In this document: in pieces, positions 1 through 11,417 of the stretch | How the letters are laid out: every line of letters begins with the position of its first letter | How positions within the stretch are numbered: position 1 is the first letter of the stretch | Source of the DNA: Heliopora coerulea | Taxonomy: Eukaryota; Cnidaria; Anthozoa; Scleralcyonacea; Helioporidae | NCBI GenBank assembly: GCA_030142905.1 | Contig: JASJOG010000575.1 | Location: 42,945 to 106,944 of the forward strand | Reading direction: 5' to 3' | DNA: 64,000 bases | Made by a program: the position numbers and the translations under genes | Notes under the pieces: model-generated | Told to the model about the DNA's origin: nothing | The model's database searches: none | The model's input: only the letters and a program-made list of their open reading frames with translations

Positions 1-231
1 GCAATGGTCGGAATGTCAAACCAAGACATACAGCTTACTTCCCAAAGTAACGAACCAACTGAGGATGTACTAAATTGGTGGGGGAAAAAGAAGGAGGCAA
101 CTGTTCCAAACCTGCGACAGATACTTGAGAAAATGGAAAGAGATGATGTCATACAAATTCTCGATGATAACAATACAGAAGGTAGATTTGACCTTAAGCA
201 ATGGGGATCAGACGCGGAGCGACTTGGTTGA
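1..231 (+). CDS. Death-domain protein, 3' end only (last exon, cut by window edge)
   Basis: The reading frame is open from the first base and stops at TGA 229-231. It covers helices 2 to 6 of a Death domain: a segment like the GVMNYND stretch of the three intact copies, the conserved 'LNWWGKK' position that aligns with 'LLSSW' in them, then 'LRQILEKMERDDVIQIL', which aligns with '[17 protein letters not shown]'. A 17-residue tail rich in D, G and R follows and is absent from the other copies. It is presumably the last exon of a fourth PNP-Death or related gene whose other exons lie left of the window. No PNP domain is visible here, so the full architecture is unknown. Confidence 0.6.
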   Translation, partial: AMVGMSNQDIQLTSQSNEPTEDVLNWWGKKKEATVPNLRQILEKMERDDVIQILDDNNTEGRFDLKQWGSDAERLG

Positions 232-446
232 CAATTAAATTGAAATGATGTAAACACTCCACCCTAGTCAGTGGGACAGTGGTGGGGGTAGGCGGTTTCT
301 TCCCCCTGTAAATTTTATTGGCAAAAGAATGTTTTGTACTTTCTTTTCTTTTCACGTTTCCTCAAATATGCTAATTCTCAGCCGTAGAATAAAGACGAAA
401 ATTCGAATGATCATAGCTATAGATCGTCGGGTGGGTGCTTCATTAG

Positions 447-1222
447 AGACCTTACGATTAGAGGACGGCAACGGGAACGGAGACGTCGAACTCGAAAAAG
501 CTCTAACTGCGCATGCGCGTCTCGAGAAGCCCACGTTGTCTCAAGCTAATACAACGCCCTTTCATACCTTTTGACGTTGTGTGAAAACGCCAGCAATACG
601 TCGAAAGAAAACAGGTAAATATGACCTATAAGTATATGTATTTTGTTCAATAGTTCGAGATTGCATCATAGAAAAAAACCCTAAAAAACCCGGAACGATT
701 TAATATAAATTAAGCGCAAAAATGTCGAAGTCATGGATATTTATTACGTAGCTATCCAGCATAACATCATAGCTTCAAAAATATACACATTGACTCAACC
801 ACGTTAACTTTAAGGCCATTGTAACAGGTGATCTCAGCTGGTATACGAAGAACATCGATCAAATTATAAATATCATTTCGATAAAATCGAAATTCCGTCT
901 TGCATTCATCGTCGTTCATATCATCCAAATTAAAGTTATTATATGTAAAATACGGAATATCAGGATTTTTAGGCTTGCTGGCATCATATAGAAGTGCAAA
1001 CTCTACGTCGTCTATTACATTACACCCATAAGCCAAAGCAATTGTTTCTCTAAGCTTGGGTATTTCGAATTCATATTCAAACTCCAATCGACGTCTAGTG
1101 CGGTTCTACAGTACAATCGTAAGGTTAAATTTAAGCGGGAAACACCAACGTTAACCGCGCGCTCGTTCCAGTCCCGAGACGTTCCCGTTCCCGTTGCCGT
1201 CATGTAATCATAAGGTCCGTAT
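447..1222. mobile_element. Harbinger-like deletion derivative with imperfect terminal inverted repeats
   Basis: Imperfect inverted repeats of about 40 bases bound this segment. The left end (447-487) has GACCTTACGATTA followed by GACGGCAACGGGAACGG. The right end (about 1178-1222) is its reverse complement with a few mismatches. The interior carries an N-terminal fragment of a HARBI1-type nuclease on the minus strand (767-1087). The remainder of the transposase is missing, so the element cannot move on its own. No convincing 3-base target duplication was found, so the exact ends are uncertain. Confidence 0.5.
767..1087 (-). pseudogene. HARBI1-like transposase N-terminal fragment
   Basis: A 106-codon frame contains 'DDECKTEFRFYRNDIYNLIDVL' and, further on, an 'ESMCIFLKL' segment. 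This matches the pattern 'ECK.EFRFEK.DI..L...L..P......G.....E.LCI.LKR' found just before the catalytic domain of HARBI1-like (DDE_Tnp_4) nucleases. The frame stops where the family normally continues with the 'FAYP.R' motif, and none of the DDE residues is present. It sits inside the inverted-repeat element 447-1222. Family assignment is by recognised motif pattern only. Confidence 0.5.
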
Positions 1223-1324
1223 TGATACATTTGCGTGCACTAACTTCCCCTATCAGGTCGGTCCCGGTAGTCGGCTGGTATGATTTATGGCTCATTTACG
1301 CGATTTAAGAAATAGGAACAGTTT

Positions 1325-1476
1325 TTGTGTTTATATAGCCTGATGCAAACAAGAGGAGAAGGTTGGGAGAACTCGAAAGCTGCCGTGTACGCCCTGAGAC
1401 CGAAGGTCGAGGGTTTACAAAGCTGCTTGAGAGTTCCAACCTCTCTGAGTGTTTGCATCAGGCTATATAAACACAA
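1325..1476. repeat. Foldback element with perfect 26-bp inverted ends
   Basis: Bases 1325-1350 and 1451-1476 are exact reverse complements (TTGTGTTTATATAGCCTGAT and six further bases). The inner arms pair partially. No coding content. It is probably a small MITE; no clear target duplication was identified. Confidence 0.6.
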
Positions 1477-1482
1477 CAAAAT

Positions 1483-2119
1483 ATTTTGTATTTCTTTTAT
1501 AAATAAGCAAAGAACCAAGCAATAATAATTGTGAATAACGAAGTATATTTTCAATATCAAATATTGATGGTATAAGTTTTCGTTAGTTCGTTTGCCAATC
1601 AAAGCTTCTCATTCGCGCCAAGAACAAATTCTTACGTCCAGCTGCACTTGTGATGTCATAACCATGTTTGCGTCGCCTGATATAAACACGCTAACTGACC
1701 AATCACTGCGTGCGTAATAAGAAATTTATTTTTTGAATGACTTTCGGATACGATCGAACGTTCTGGCGGATGCAATGTCCCTAGGGCACATTTGCGGCTT
1801 AATTTAATCGTTCACATAACAATCGTATACATCGAGTCGTGTATATAGATCCTTAGGTATATGTCTCTTTGCTTAAAACTTTAGTGAAATTTTAGCTCAT
1901 AATGTAATATTCCTTAAGTAGAGTTTCCTGGACGCTGAAAATAAGCTTTTTACCAGCTTAAATGCTGTAGGAGATTCATGTAATATAGTATTTCATGTTC
2001 CATTCTATATCATCACACGATATCACACAGGACATTGTGACCGATCCTCTCTGTTGCAACGGATGCGGACCCGCATTTCTGGAATACAAGCATGGTGTAG
2101 TTTTATTGACTGTGTTATG
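1483..2119. other. Non-coding spacer, nothing recognised
   Basis: AT-rich sequence without splice-bounded reading frames, recognisable repeats or RNA genes. The frames present are short and have no family features. Confidence 0.5.
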
Positions 2120-2740
2120 GTGTCCTGCCTGAGGGCTTTCTTTGGAAAGTATGAACATAACCAGGCATGCTTTATGTTGGAGTTCGAATTCGTCGTTTTT
2201 TCTTGGCTTATCAACACCTCGAGCGGGTCCGTAATCAGTGGTAGAATGATCGATGTAAATCATCCTCTGTCTCACTAGGTTGTTACACTTAAAAGTTGTG
2301 TATGACAAAATTTTTAAAATGAAACGTTCATATTTTGACCGGGTCCTTCGTCAGAGTGATTACAGTGAGAAATAATGGTAGGTTAAGTGACAGACCGCGG
2401 ATGCGATTCCTTGTTGAAATTGTAAGATTGTGGAATCTTGTGCCCTCTTGGGTATCTCAGTAAGTAGGTAATCTTCGCGCTGCTATATTACTCAGGTACC
2501 ACACTGTTGATATGTTACTGAGCTTATCAAGTAAACTTAGTTGAATCAAAAAGATTGTAGTAGTTTTATAAAAATCGTCGGAAAAAAATATTGGCATTTA
2601 TTCTTACCCTGGATTTCGTTTCATTTTTAAAAGCAGTCCTTCAGTTGAGTACTGATCAAGTTGATGCGAGTAGCAAAGATGCCCCAAAAGCTACTGCAAC
2701 GAACAACGCAGTTGAAGGAGACACTTCAGGTAAATCTTTT
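2120..2740 (+). pseudogene. Diverged copy of the PNP-Death first-exon region (orphan exon)
   Basis: This stretch is an old, diverged paralogue of the region upstream of the first exon in units 1-3 (for example 4380-4873). It shares the order of a 'GAATGAT...CTCTGTCTCAC' segment, a 'CATCAGAGT...CTCAGTAA' segment and the exon. The exon (2637-2729) has an acceptor-like AG and a GT donor, ends in phase 1 like the intact copies, and encodes LQLSTDQVDASSKDAP and a further acidic stretch. That compares with [11 protein letters not shown] in the intact genes. No PNP exons follow before the unit 1 boundary at 3641, so this looks like the stranded 5' end of a gene whose body was lost in the rearrangement. 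Confidence 0.45.
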
Positions 2741-2794
2741 AGAAATGCTCACTTACATGTACGTATGTATCTATATCTATATCTATATCTATAT

Positions 2795-3138
2795 CCATCC
2801 ATCCATCCATCCATCCATCCATTCATCTATCTATCTTTACATATATATGTAATATTTAAAAACCGAGCAGAAGTGCTTTATCGGGATTTAAAACACGAGA
2901 CGATAGCCGAGTGTTTTAGACCCGATAAAGCACCAACTGCGAGTTTTTTAAATGTCTTCTAAAACGAACCTCCTAATGCGCTAATTCGTGAAGAAAGTTG
3001 GAAATTTATCTTTCGTAAGCCGAAAAAATTGAACTTCTTCACGTATAAAGGCACATGTATTTTTATCACATATATAGATCCGACACACTTAAGATTTTCT
3101 TTTTTCTTTTCCTCATGAATTAATAATGAATTTTAGAA

Positions 3139-3178
<40 letters not shown>

Positions 3179-3640
3179 ATGTGTGCGTGACCGGAGTTTT
3201 GCTGCATGTTTCAACCATGCAACGACTTAGAAAATCTGAAGTTAACGAGTTTTCTATGTCATTAGATCGTTGAAACAGCATGCCAAAGTATTGGAAAATC
3301 ACATGCCTTTGAAATTATTGCGCAGTCAATCGAAATTGTACATGTGAATGCATCCTATGATGCCACGTGCCACAACTCTAAAAACACTCACACCATTGTA
3401 GAATCACAACTGCTAGTTCCTTTTGGTACAAAACAAAGGTATTCTACTTTAATTTTATTTGACTTAAAAAATTTGGATGCGAATGTGTTTACTTGTCAAA
3501 AACAAAAAAAAGATGATGAAATAAAAATTCACCATGAACTACAAGAAAGTAAACGAATTTGGTTTTGAATACAAAATTAATGTAGGAACTAAAGCCATGT
3601 TATGCTTATGGCAACACAATTCGGATCTACTGATGTTTAG
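2795..3640. repeat. Block Y, copy 1 (second copy at 38951-39798)
   Basis: About 845 bases nearly identical to 38951-39798. The block starts in a CCAT microsatellite and contains a short hairpin (GTGCTTTATCGGG near 2871 and its complement near 2921), then a TA/TG microsatellite. It ends at GATGTTTAG. Here it is joined directly to the start of unit 1. In the second copy it continues into different sequence, so 3640/3641 is a rearrangement breakpoint. Confidence 0.75.
3138..3184. repeat. (TA)n(TG)n microsatellite
   Basis: An uninterrupted TA run passes into a TG run. The corresponding site in block Y copy 2 (39293-39344) is an expanded pure GT run, so the locus is length-variable. Confidence 0.9.
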
Positions 3641-4163
3641 TAAAAATCGAGTTGTCATAGCTTCTTTGTGTTTTGTAAACATAGCTTAAGGTAAGCCAAG
3701 TGCGACCAGCGTGCTTATCAAAAGAAATACCTCTTCAAAACAATACATAATCCAGTCATACCATCACAAACTGTTCCCTGTTTACATTTAAAAACATCCG
3801 GATTTTGCAAGACTTCGGCAAGGGCGGGCAGGTCGTTCTTCTCAAAACGAGACTCTGCTTTGCATTCGCAGTCATCCTTATTTGCCAAGTCAAATCTTGG
3901 GTAGTTATGGACTGGGAAATCGACGTTCTTGGACTTATTAACCTCCCATAGCAATAAAAACTCCTCTTCGTCAATGGTTTCATCATCAAGCGCAATCAGA
4001 AGGTTGTCTTTGACTTCGTTATATGACGTCGTGTGACGTTGGCGTTGTTTTCAGTAACGAAAATCTTTAATTGTTAACGCAATATGAGACACCAGCGCGC
4101 TAGAGCCAGTCATGCGCGGTCATCCCGCCCACGCGTGGCGACGCGTCGTCGAATCTTAAACTC
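3641..4163 (-). mobile_element. Harbinger-derived element, left end lost (HARBI1-like fragment)
   Basis: This is the left-truncated version of the elements at 19899-20635 and 36214-36925. The right inverted repeat, ending in GAATCTTAAACTC at 4163, is kept, while the left one was removed at the unit 1 breakpoint. On the minus strand, from about 3995 to 3718, a frame reads EEEFLLLWEVNKSKNVDF and later 'CECKAESRFEKNDLPALAEVL' and 'GLCIVLKRYFF', then stops. This is the N-terminal region of a HARBI1-type nuclease; the DDE catalytic part is absent. Confidence 0.6.
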
Positions 4164-4836
4164 CCTAATTGTACGAGCTTGGTACTCATGGTTCTCTGGA
4201 TCCAAATTGACACGTGGTTTCGGACAGTGCATGGCCCAGAATGCCCTGCTTTGTTGTAGACTAAGTTTCAATTGGTTAAAATGGCTTCCCAAAACCTTGC
4301 GAGATTAAAATGCTGTAATAAGCTTAAAACACCTCCAGTGTTTGCCTCCTTAATTCCACTGATCTATTTGTAGGAAACTTTCTTTGGAAATTATAAGCAT
4401 AATCTGCCATACTGCATGTTCGACCCCAATTTCTTAGTTTTCCTGGCCAAACAAAATCTCTGAGTAGATCTTTTATCAGGAAAGATCGATAGAATGATAA
4501 ATGTGAATAATTCTCTGTCTCACCCGAGTGTCTTCGCAACTCATTGATTACACAAAAAAAACTTAAATGTGGTATACTGCCGAAGTTTTTGTTGAACTCG
4601 ACAATCACTTTCATCAGCAAACCCTTCATCAGAGTAAACCGCTTCTCAGTAATCCTTGTTCTGGTACCATAAAGTGGTACCTCGCATATGTTGATCAGTA
4701 AGGGAACTTATGGAGCAAACTTGGCTATATCTAACGAGTACCAGGCTATTATGATTTTATAACTATCGTTGGAAAATAACATTGACAGTTTATTCTTACC
4801 CCCAATCTTGTTTGACTTTCACAAGGAGTCGCTAAG

Positions 4837-7800
4837 ACGAGTACAGATGAAGTTGACGCCAGTGGCGCTACAGGTAAAGCATGTAAAGCTTGCACAATTT
4901 TTTTATTAATATGGGGGAATGTTATTGTGAGATACGATCGCAGTATCTCCCTAGATATAGACGTATAAATGTAGATATATAGATACAGATATATAGATAT
5001 AGATATATATATAGATATATAGATATAGATATATAGATATAGATATATAGATATAGATATATAGATATAGATATATAGATATAGATATATAGATATAGAT
5101 ATATAGATATAGATATATAGATATAGATATATAGATATAGATATATAGATATAGATATATAGATATAGATATATAGATATAGATATGTAGATATATATAT
5201 ATATATATATATATAGATATAGATGTAGAGATATGGATACATAGATATAGATATATAGATATAGATACATAGATATAGAGATAAAGATAGAGATGTAGAT
5301 ATACATCTACATAAACATATATACACACATAGATATTCATATACATAAACATACAAATATGCGTATATACTACGCTCTGTCATTAAAGATATCGAACTGT
5401 CTTTGTAACTTCAATATTCCGTTTCTTAACCTACACATATAAAAATACATTTACCTACAAATATAACCTTAACATATACAATTATATTTTTCTATTTTTA
5501 TACATTCAGCCATTTTAAAGTTGCTCAAAAATTTATGACCACCTCGCGCGAGTTGATCATACAGCAGTTAGCTGAGAGTGGTTAGCGGTTCACCTCGGAA
5601 ATCAATACTGAGACGTGCTGTGGAAATGTAGTCTTAATTAGCATAAACTATCGCCAACTTTAAACACGATATCCTTCTTAAATACAGATTCTTTTGGGAA
5701 ACCATATGAAAGTCGCGTTTGAACTTGTTTCCAAATACCTCGGAGTTGGTTAAAAAAAATCTGGCTATTGCCTCGTTTTTCAACAGATTTTTCGGTGTTT
5801 GGGAATGCGATCAAACACTCCTCGAGTATGACAAAATCATCTCAATCACACACTTCATGCGCGCTTGCCAAAACTGATCATTTTAACAGCATTTACCCCC
5901 AAAATGATAAGACAATTTGATAAGGTGAATAGAATGAATTCACACAGTCTTTTGACGGTACTTACCGCAAAATCGTTGATTTTCTCTCCTCAACCAAAAG
6001 ACAGCATCTCGTTAATGAACGATTTAATAACTAACTAGCGTGCTCAGATATAGGTTGAGACAATTTTCGTTTCTAAGATATTTGAGTGTTAAATGATTCC
6101 TTTATTGAAGTCTCCATAGTTGCTCCCTATAAGGAACGAGATAAGACCGGACAGCGAGTGGTTTTTCCTTATTTTTCAAACGCGAAATTTAAGCAATCCG
6201 TCCTCCTTCTATCAAAACAGCAAAGATAACGTAGCATGAATCTGCATTTCAAGACTGAAGAATCAAATCCCCTTTGAGACCACTCGCTCACATACAAAAT
6301 ATTTGCTACTTTTCTCCAAAATGCCTGCTTTGACCATTATTTGACAAGCATTCACTCTTTTGACTAAAATGTGAAGTGAATAAGAGCAAAGATGGTTAAA
6401 TTTTGTGCTATTTCAATTAAAGATTGCAGAAATCGTTCCATCATGCACCCAAGGAAGACGCCCGCGCACAGTATTTTTTGTGGAATTGAGTGGAAGCCTC
6501 ACTAACTACAGACTAAAAGACCAGTTTTCATACCCGTGGTGGATAACCCTTACTGCGAAAATTGACATTAATTTTTAATTCTTGAAAAATAAGATTAAGC
6601 CTGGTTTTCACTAGCAAAATGAGCATAAGGACACATGTAAACACTGTGAGCGTAGCACGCTCGACTAACCTCTTTGTACTTCCCACTACAAAGAGGTTAC
6701 CCAACCATGAAGTACTTAACGCGCTTGCGTATGTCCTTATGCTTATGCTGATGTAGCTAGTGAAATAATGGTCAACTTAAGTGATTCGATAAGCGATTGA
6801 AGTGATTGTCACATCATGTTGATTCTAAATAGTTCAATTTACGATTTAACATACCTGTGGGAACTACGAATTCGGAATGTGTCACCAGATTGTTATTGTC
6901 GTGATCGTTTGTGTTTGTTTCAAAAAATTCATAAATCCTTTTCACTTTTTTCTTTATAAAGCTAAAAGCAGCCTCCCCTCTCCTCCCCCTATTAAACCTG
7001 TAGAATTAAGAGACATGAACCCAAGTGACATTGAATGGCGTGAAGCTACCAAAGACCCAATCGATGTCCTTCTAATAGTCGTCAACGACAAGGAATTTTG
7101 TGCGGCTTACGGGATTTTGGGAAAACCAATGGCATCAGATTCGGGACAAAATCTGGGAACAGTTTACTTTGGTGAAATTGGAAAGAACAAAGTGGCCCTA
7201 CTGCAATCGTCTCAGGGAGCTGGTGGAAAAACTGGAATGCAAGCAACATGTCTTGATGGCATTAAGGCACTCCGTGCAAAAGCAATTATCGGCCTAGGAG
7301 TCTGCTTTGGGATGGACAAAAGCAAGCACAAATTAGGCGATGTTTTGGTTTCGAGAAAGTTAGGTACTTATGGTCCATGTCGCATTAGCAATGACAGTTC
7401 AGAAGAATCTCGAGGAGTGGTCACGGAGTGCGATGCACGATTAAGCAGATTGTTCAACAATGGAAAGATTGGGTGGAAGAGTCCATGTAATGACGTGCTC
7501 CAGCCAACTATTCATTGTGGTCTAGTTGTAAGTGGCCCGCAGCTGATCGACAACAATGATCGAAAAAAAACATTAAAACACAGGTACCCGGAAGCGATAG
7601 GGGGAGAAATGGAAGGTGAAGGTAAGTACAAATTGAGTAAAAATGATTTAATTTATTGTGTAAACTCATAATTTGAGCAGGGAAAAAATTAAGAGCTGTC
7701 TAATCAGTGGTTTTAACTCGGATTAATGCAAACTGTTTCTTCGATTTTATTTGGCTAAAATGGCCTGTATCTTCTAAACAATCGATAAACTTGTTTATTT

Positions 7801-9122
7801 GCAGGTTTCCCACCCTTAAACTAACGGGAAAAAGTCGAGGGCTTATCAATGACTTTCTATCCTCTTTCAAAGATATTAATTTTCCCGTTAAATTTGAGAA
7901 TCCAGTGCTGGAAAAATGTCTTTCAAAATGACAAGTATTCTAGTGGTTCAGATGACAAACTATGCCATTTCCAATAATTTCAATAAAAATCTGCAAAATA
8001 ACTTAAATAGTACATCGCAGTTTGATCACAAGTAGATCTATTACTGGAAATTAGTACTTTTGGCAAAGCTACAATGCTGGTGGTCGAGTTGGCACAAAAT
8101 TCAAAGACTTTCAGCGACGTTGACTCACTTCAAGGACGTTCTTCGCCTGGATTTTTTTAAATCAAGTTCAAGTATTTCTGAGGATTTACAAAGAAGATCA
8201 AGAGGCAGACAGAACTGCACGTTTTTGTAACTGATTTTACAGGGAGAAGCTGCTGATGAAAGATCAAGAGATTAGCGTACATTGGACGATATAAAGGAAT
8301 GAACCGGCCTGTCACTGGATAGCACAATGTACCTCCCTAACATGTGACAAACAGCAGTGCAGGGAAGTTGTGAGCGTAACATCCTTGCTATTCGACGTCA
8401 GTCATACACACCCACACAAGCACACTGACACACAGACATTTATTGGAATCAACAAACACCACACCGCATTCATCGATGAGTTTTAACATTACATTTTGGC
8501 TCTTTTCAGGACTGTACAACATTTGTGAGCATTTTGAAGTTCCTTGGATAGTCTGCAAGGCCGTTTCAGACTACGCAGACGGTACCAAGGAGAAAACGTG
8601 GCAACCTTTTGCAGCAGCAGTGTCAGCATCGCTTGTTCAACACGTTTTAACGAAGAATTATATTCCAAAAAGACAGCATGGTGAGCTTTCTACTTGATTA
8701 ATTTTATACATCATTTTGCGTGACAATGAAAACTTTGGTGGTACAAGGCTGAAAAATTTCACTCTTTGGTTGGTATACCAGCTTAAAAAGTCCACGTGGG
8801 GCTTAATTGCGACTCACAAACCTTATTCTTACATGACAGGTCAATTATTGGCTGAGGAGTCTGCAGTTACGTCGGCACAAGATGAAGAAGATGCCGGTCC
8901 ACCAAGTAATATTCCAACACGTTGTAGTCATCGTTACTAGTTTTCGATATGATTTTAATTTTAAGGTTACAATGACCCATAAACTTTTCATGTTTTATTA
9001 TATCATATGTATGTATGTATATATATAAATATAAAACTTCTTTTAAAAATTTTTTTTCTTTTTTTTTTTAAAATTTTTTTTAAATGAAGCTATATAAATG
9101 TATGTTTTTGGTTATTGGCTCT

Positions 9123-9169
<47 letters not shown>

Positions 9170-11372
9170 AAGAAGAGTATGCAACACAAATGTCACACAG
9201 AAGGCGTAAGGTTTAAGAGCGCTCAATACCATACGTAGAGCGTAATATATTATTTATTTTACAGTAAAATGCTGTCGCTACTCAGAGTTTCACGCGGTAC
9301 GCGATCATCAGGCAACTCCTGAGAAGTTACAATTGATAATAGCCGACAAAAAGACCTTGCTGAACAAAAGAGACGAAATTGTATCAACGTGCCGACACAA
9401 GACCAAATTCAAGATTAAAAACTTCAGCCGCCCAAGGAAGAAAAACAGCATTCCATAGTTATTACGTCACCGCGTCTATATAAGATCAAACCGGAATCAT
9501 TATCAACCTGTTGCCTGATGATCGCATAGTTGCGTGAAACTCGGAGTAGCGACACAAGACATTTTAAGTTCATGTTATATATATATATATATATATATTA
9601 TACGTTTAATGGAAATTTAATAAAAATATAAAAACTGTAACTCGAGTTTCACGCTGCACGGCGATCCTTAGACTAAAAGTTAAAACTATTTACAGTGATA
9701 TATATATAGGCAAATCAATTAAAAGATTAAAAAATTAATATGGAATGTATTACATAAAATATGAACCTGTAGATAAAATTACCTATTTACATAAAAATTT
9801 TGCTGCATGCCTACACTTCGTTACTAGTTCGGATCTTTTGTTCAATAAAAAGCGTTTATCTGCATTTAAAATCAGCAGTTTTTCCGTAGTACACAATTTG
9901 CATGATTTACCTCCGCTCGTGTATGGCTTAGCGTGCTTGAGGATTGACCATTCAATGCTATAAGGTTCGTTATTGGCCTTCAACTCCCAGATGTATCTAG
10001 ACAGTGCGGTGCTATTTGCATGTTTCATGTGATTGAAAGAGTGCATGTGGTTGTTAAATCTGGTTTTAAATTCACCCTCGGTCATGCCAATGTAGATTCT
10101 CTTTGTATCTTGGGAACACGTCTTTACCGTGGCCTGATAAACTAAATTCCTTTTCAGGCACGATCCTTTTAACGGGCATTCTTCCTTCTTTCTACAATTG
10201 CATGGCCTTTCTTTCATAGTATTGTCGAGATTTAAAATTCTATAGTTATGGCGTTGAATAATTTGGGTCATGTTCGCGGTACATCTGTAGCTGACCTTGA
10301 TGGTATTCTTATTAAAAAGCAGGTGCCAATGTCAACTAGCGACAGAATTTCCAGACTATCATGCAACATGGATTGCTTCGAAAGAGCTGCCCCAATCTAC
10401 AATGAAGCGCTTAGAAAGAATGGTTTCAAAGACGTTATCCAGAGATCGTACCAAAAATCAGTACCCAGTAAACAGATCAAGAAAGCGCAACATCATTCGG
10501 TTCAACCCTCCATTTTCCATGAGCGTCATGACAAACGTCGGCAGAACATTTTTAGAATTGGTCAGAAAGCATTTCCCAGTTGGCCACGCTCTGCACAAGC
10601 TTTTTAATAAGAATACCATCAAGGTCAGCTACCGATGTACCGCGAACATGACCCAAATTATTCAACGCCATAACTATAGAATTTTAAATCTCGACAATAC
10701 TATGAAAGAAAGGTCATGCAATTGTAGAAAGAAGGAAGAATGCCCGTTAAAAGGATCGTGCCTGAAAAGGAATTTAGTTTACCAGGCCACGGTGAAGACG
10801 TGTTCCCAAGATACAAAGAGAATCTACATTGGCATGACCGAGGGTGAATTTAAAACCAGATTTAACAACCACATGCACTCTTTCAATCACATGAAACATG
10901 CAAATAGCACCGCACTGTCTAGGTACATCTGGAGTTGAAGGCCAATAACGAACCTTATAGCATTGAATGGTCAATCCTCAAGCACGCTAAGCCATACACG
11001 AGCGGAGGTAAATCATGCGACTTGTGTACTACGGAAAAACTGCTGATTTTAAATGCAGTAAACGCTTTTTATTGAACAAAAGATTCGAACTAGTAACGAA
11101 GTGTAGGCATGCAGCAAAATTTTTATGTAAATAGGTAATTTTATCTACAGGTTCATATTTTATGTAATACATTCCATATTAATTTTTTAATCTTTTAATT
11201 GATTTGCCTATATATATCACTGTAAATAGTTTTAACTTTTAGTCTGAGGATCGCCGTGCAGCGTGAAACTCGAGTTACAGTTTTTATATTTTTATTAAAT
11301 TTTCATTAAACGTATAATACGTAGCTCCACGACTTGTGTTGAGCACTGTCGATATCTAGTGGACATATCCAA

Positions 11373-11417
<45 letters not shown>

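Larger units (their letters stand above)
9245..9570. mobile_element. Penelope-like element 3' fragment between opposed hammerhead motifs
   Basis: The short coding remnant near 9330-9425 reads '[20 protein letters not shown]' and onward. It matches '[22 protein letters not shown]' at the C-terminus of the GIY-YIG endonuclease in the neighbouring element, so this is the 3' end of a second, diverged Penelope family. It is bracketed by inverted repeats, each of which folds as a hammerhead ribozyme (9274-9316 minus, 9509-9554 plus). Such ribozymes are known from the pseudo-LTRs of Penelope-like elements. Confidence 0.65.
9598..11325. mobile_element. Palindromic pair of Penelope-like elements joined at their 5' ends
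   Basis: The ends are inverted copies of the same sequence: TATACGTTTAATGGAAATTT on the left and its complement, with minor changes, ending near 11320. Inside, the minus-strand frame 9783-10271 and the plus-strand frame from 10297 encode the same protein tail. They meet near 10318, so the two 5'-truncated copies are head to head. The right-hand copy extends further into the reverse-transcriptase thumb region. Both outer ends carry a hammerhead-like motif. The whole is inserted in, or beside, a TA tract and is absent from unit 2. Confidence 0.75.

Noticed and set aside
4749..5383. Long overlapping minus-strand frames rich in Tyr and Ile (also 21364-21983 and 37633-38260)
   Set aside because: They are translations of the GATATA satellite in several frames at once, with no start context, domains or codon constraint.
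6877..6961. Upstream extension of the PNP frame starting [14 protein letters not shown] (also 23510), which would give a membrane-like N-terminus
   Set aside because: A strong pyrimidine tract and AG at 6946-6961 mark a splice acceptor, and the phase matches the 37-base start exon. An alternative first exon cannot be fully excluded.
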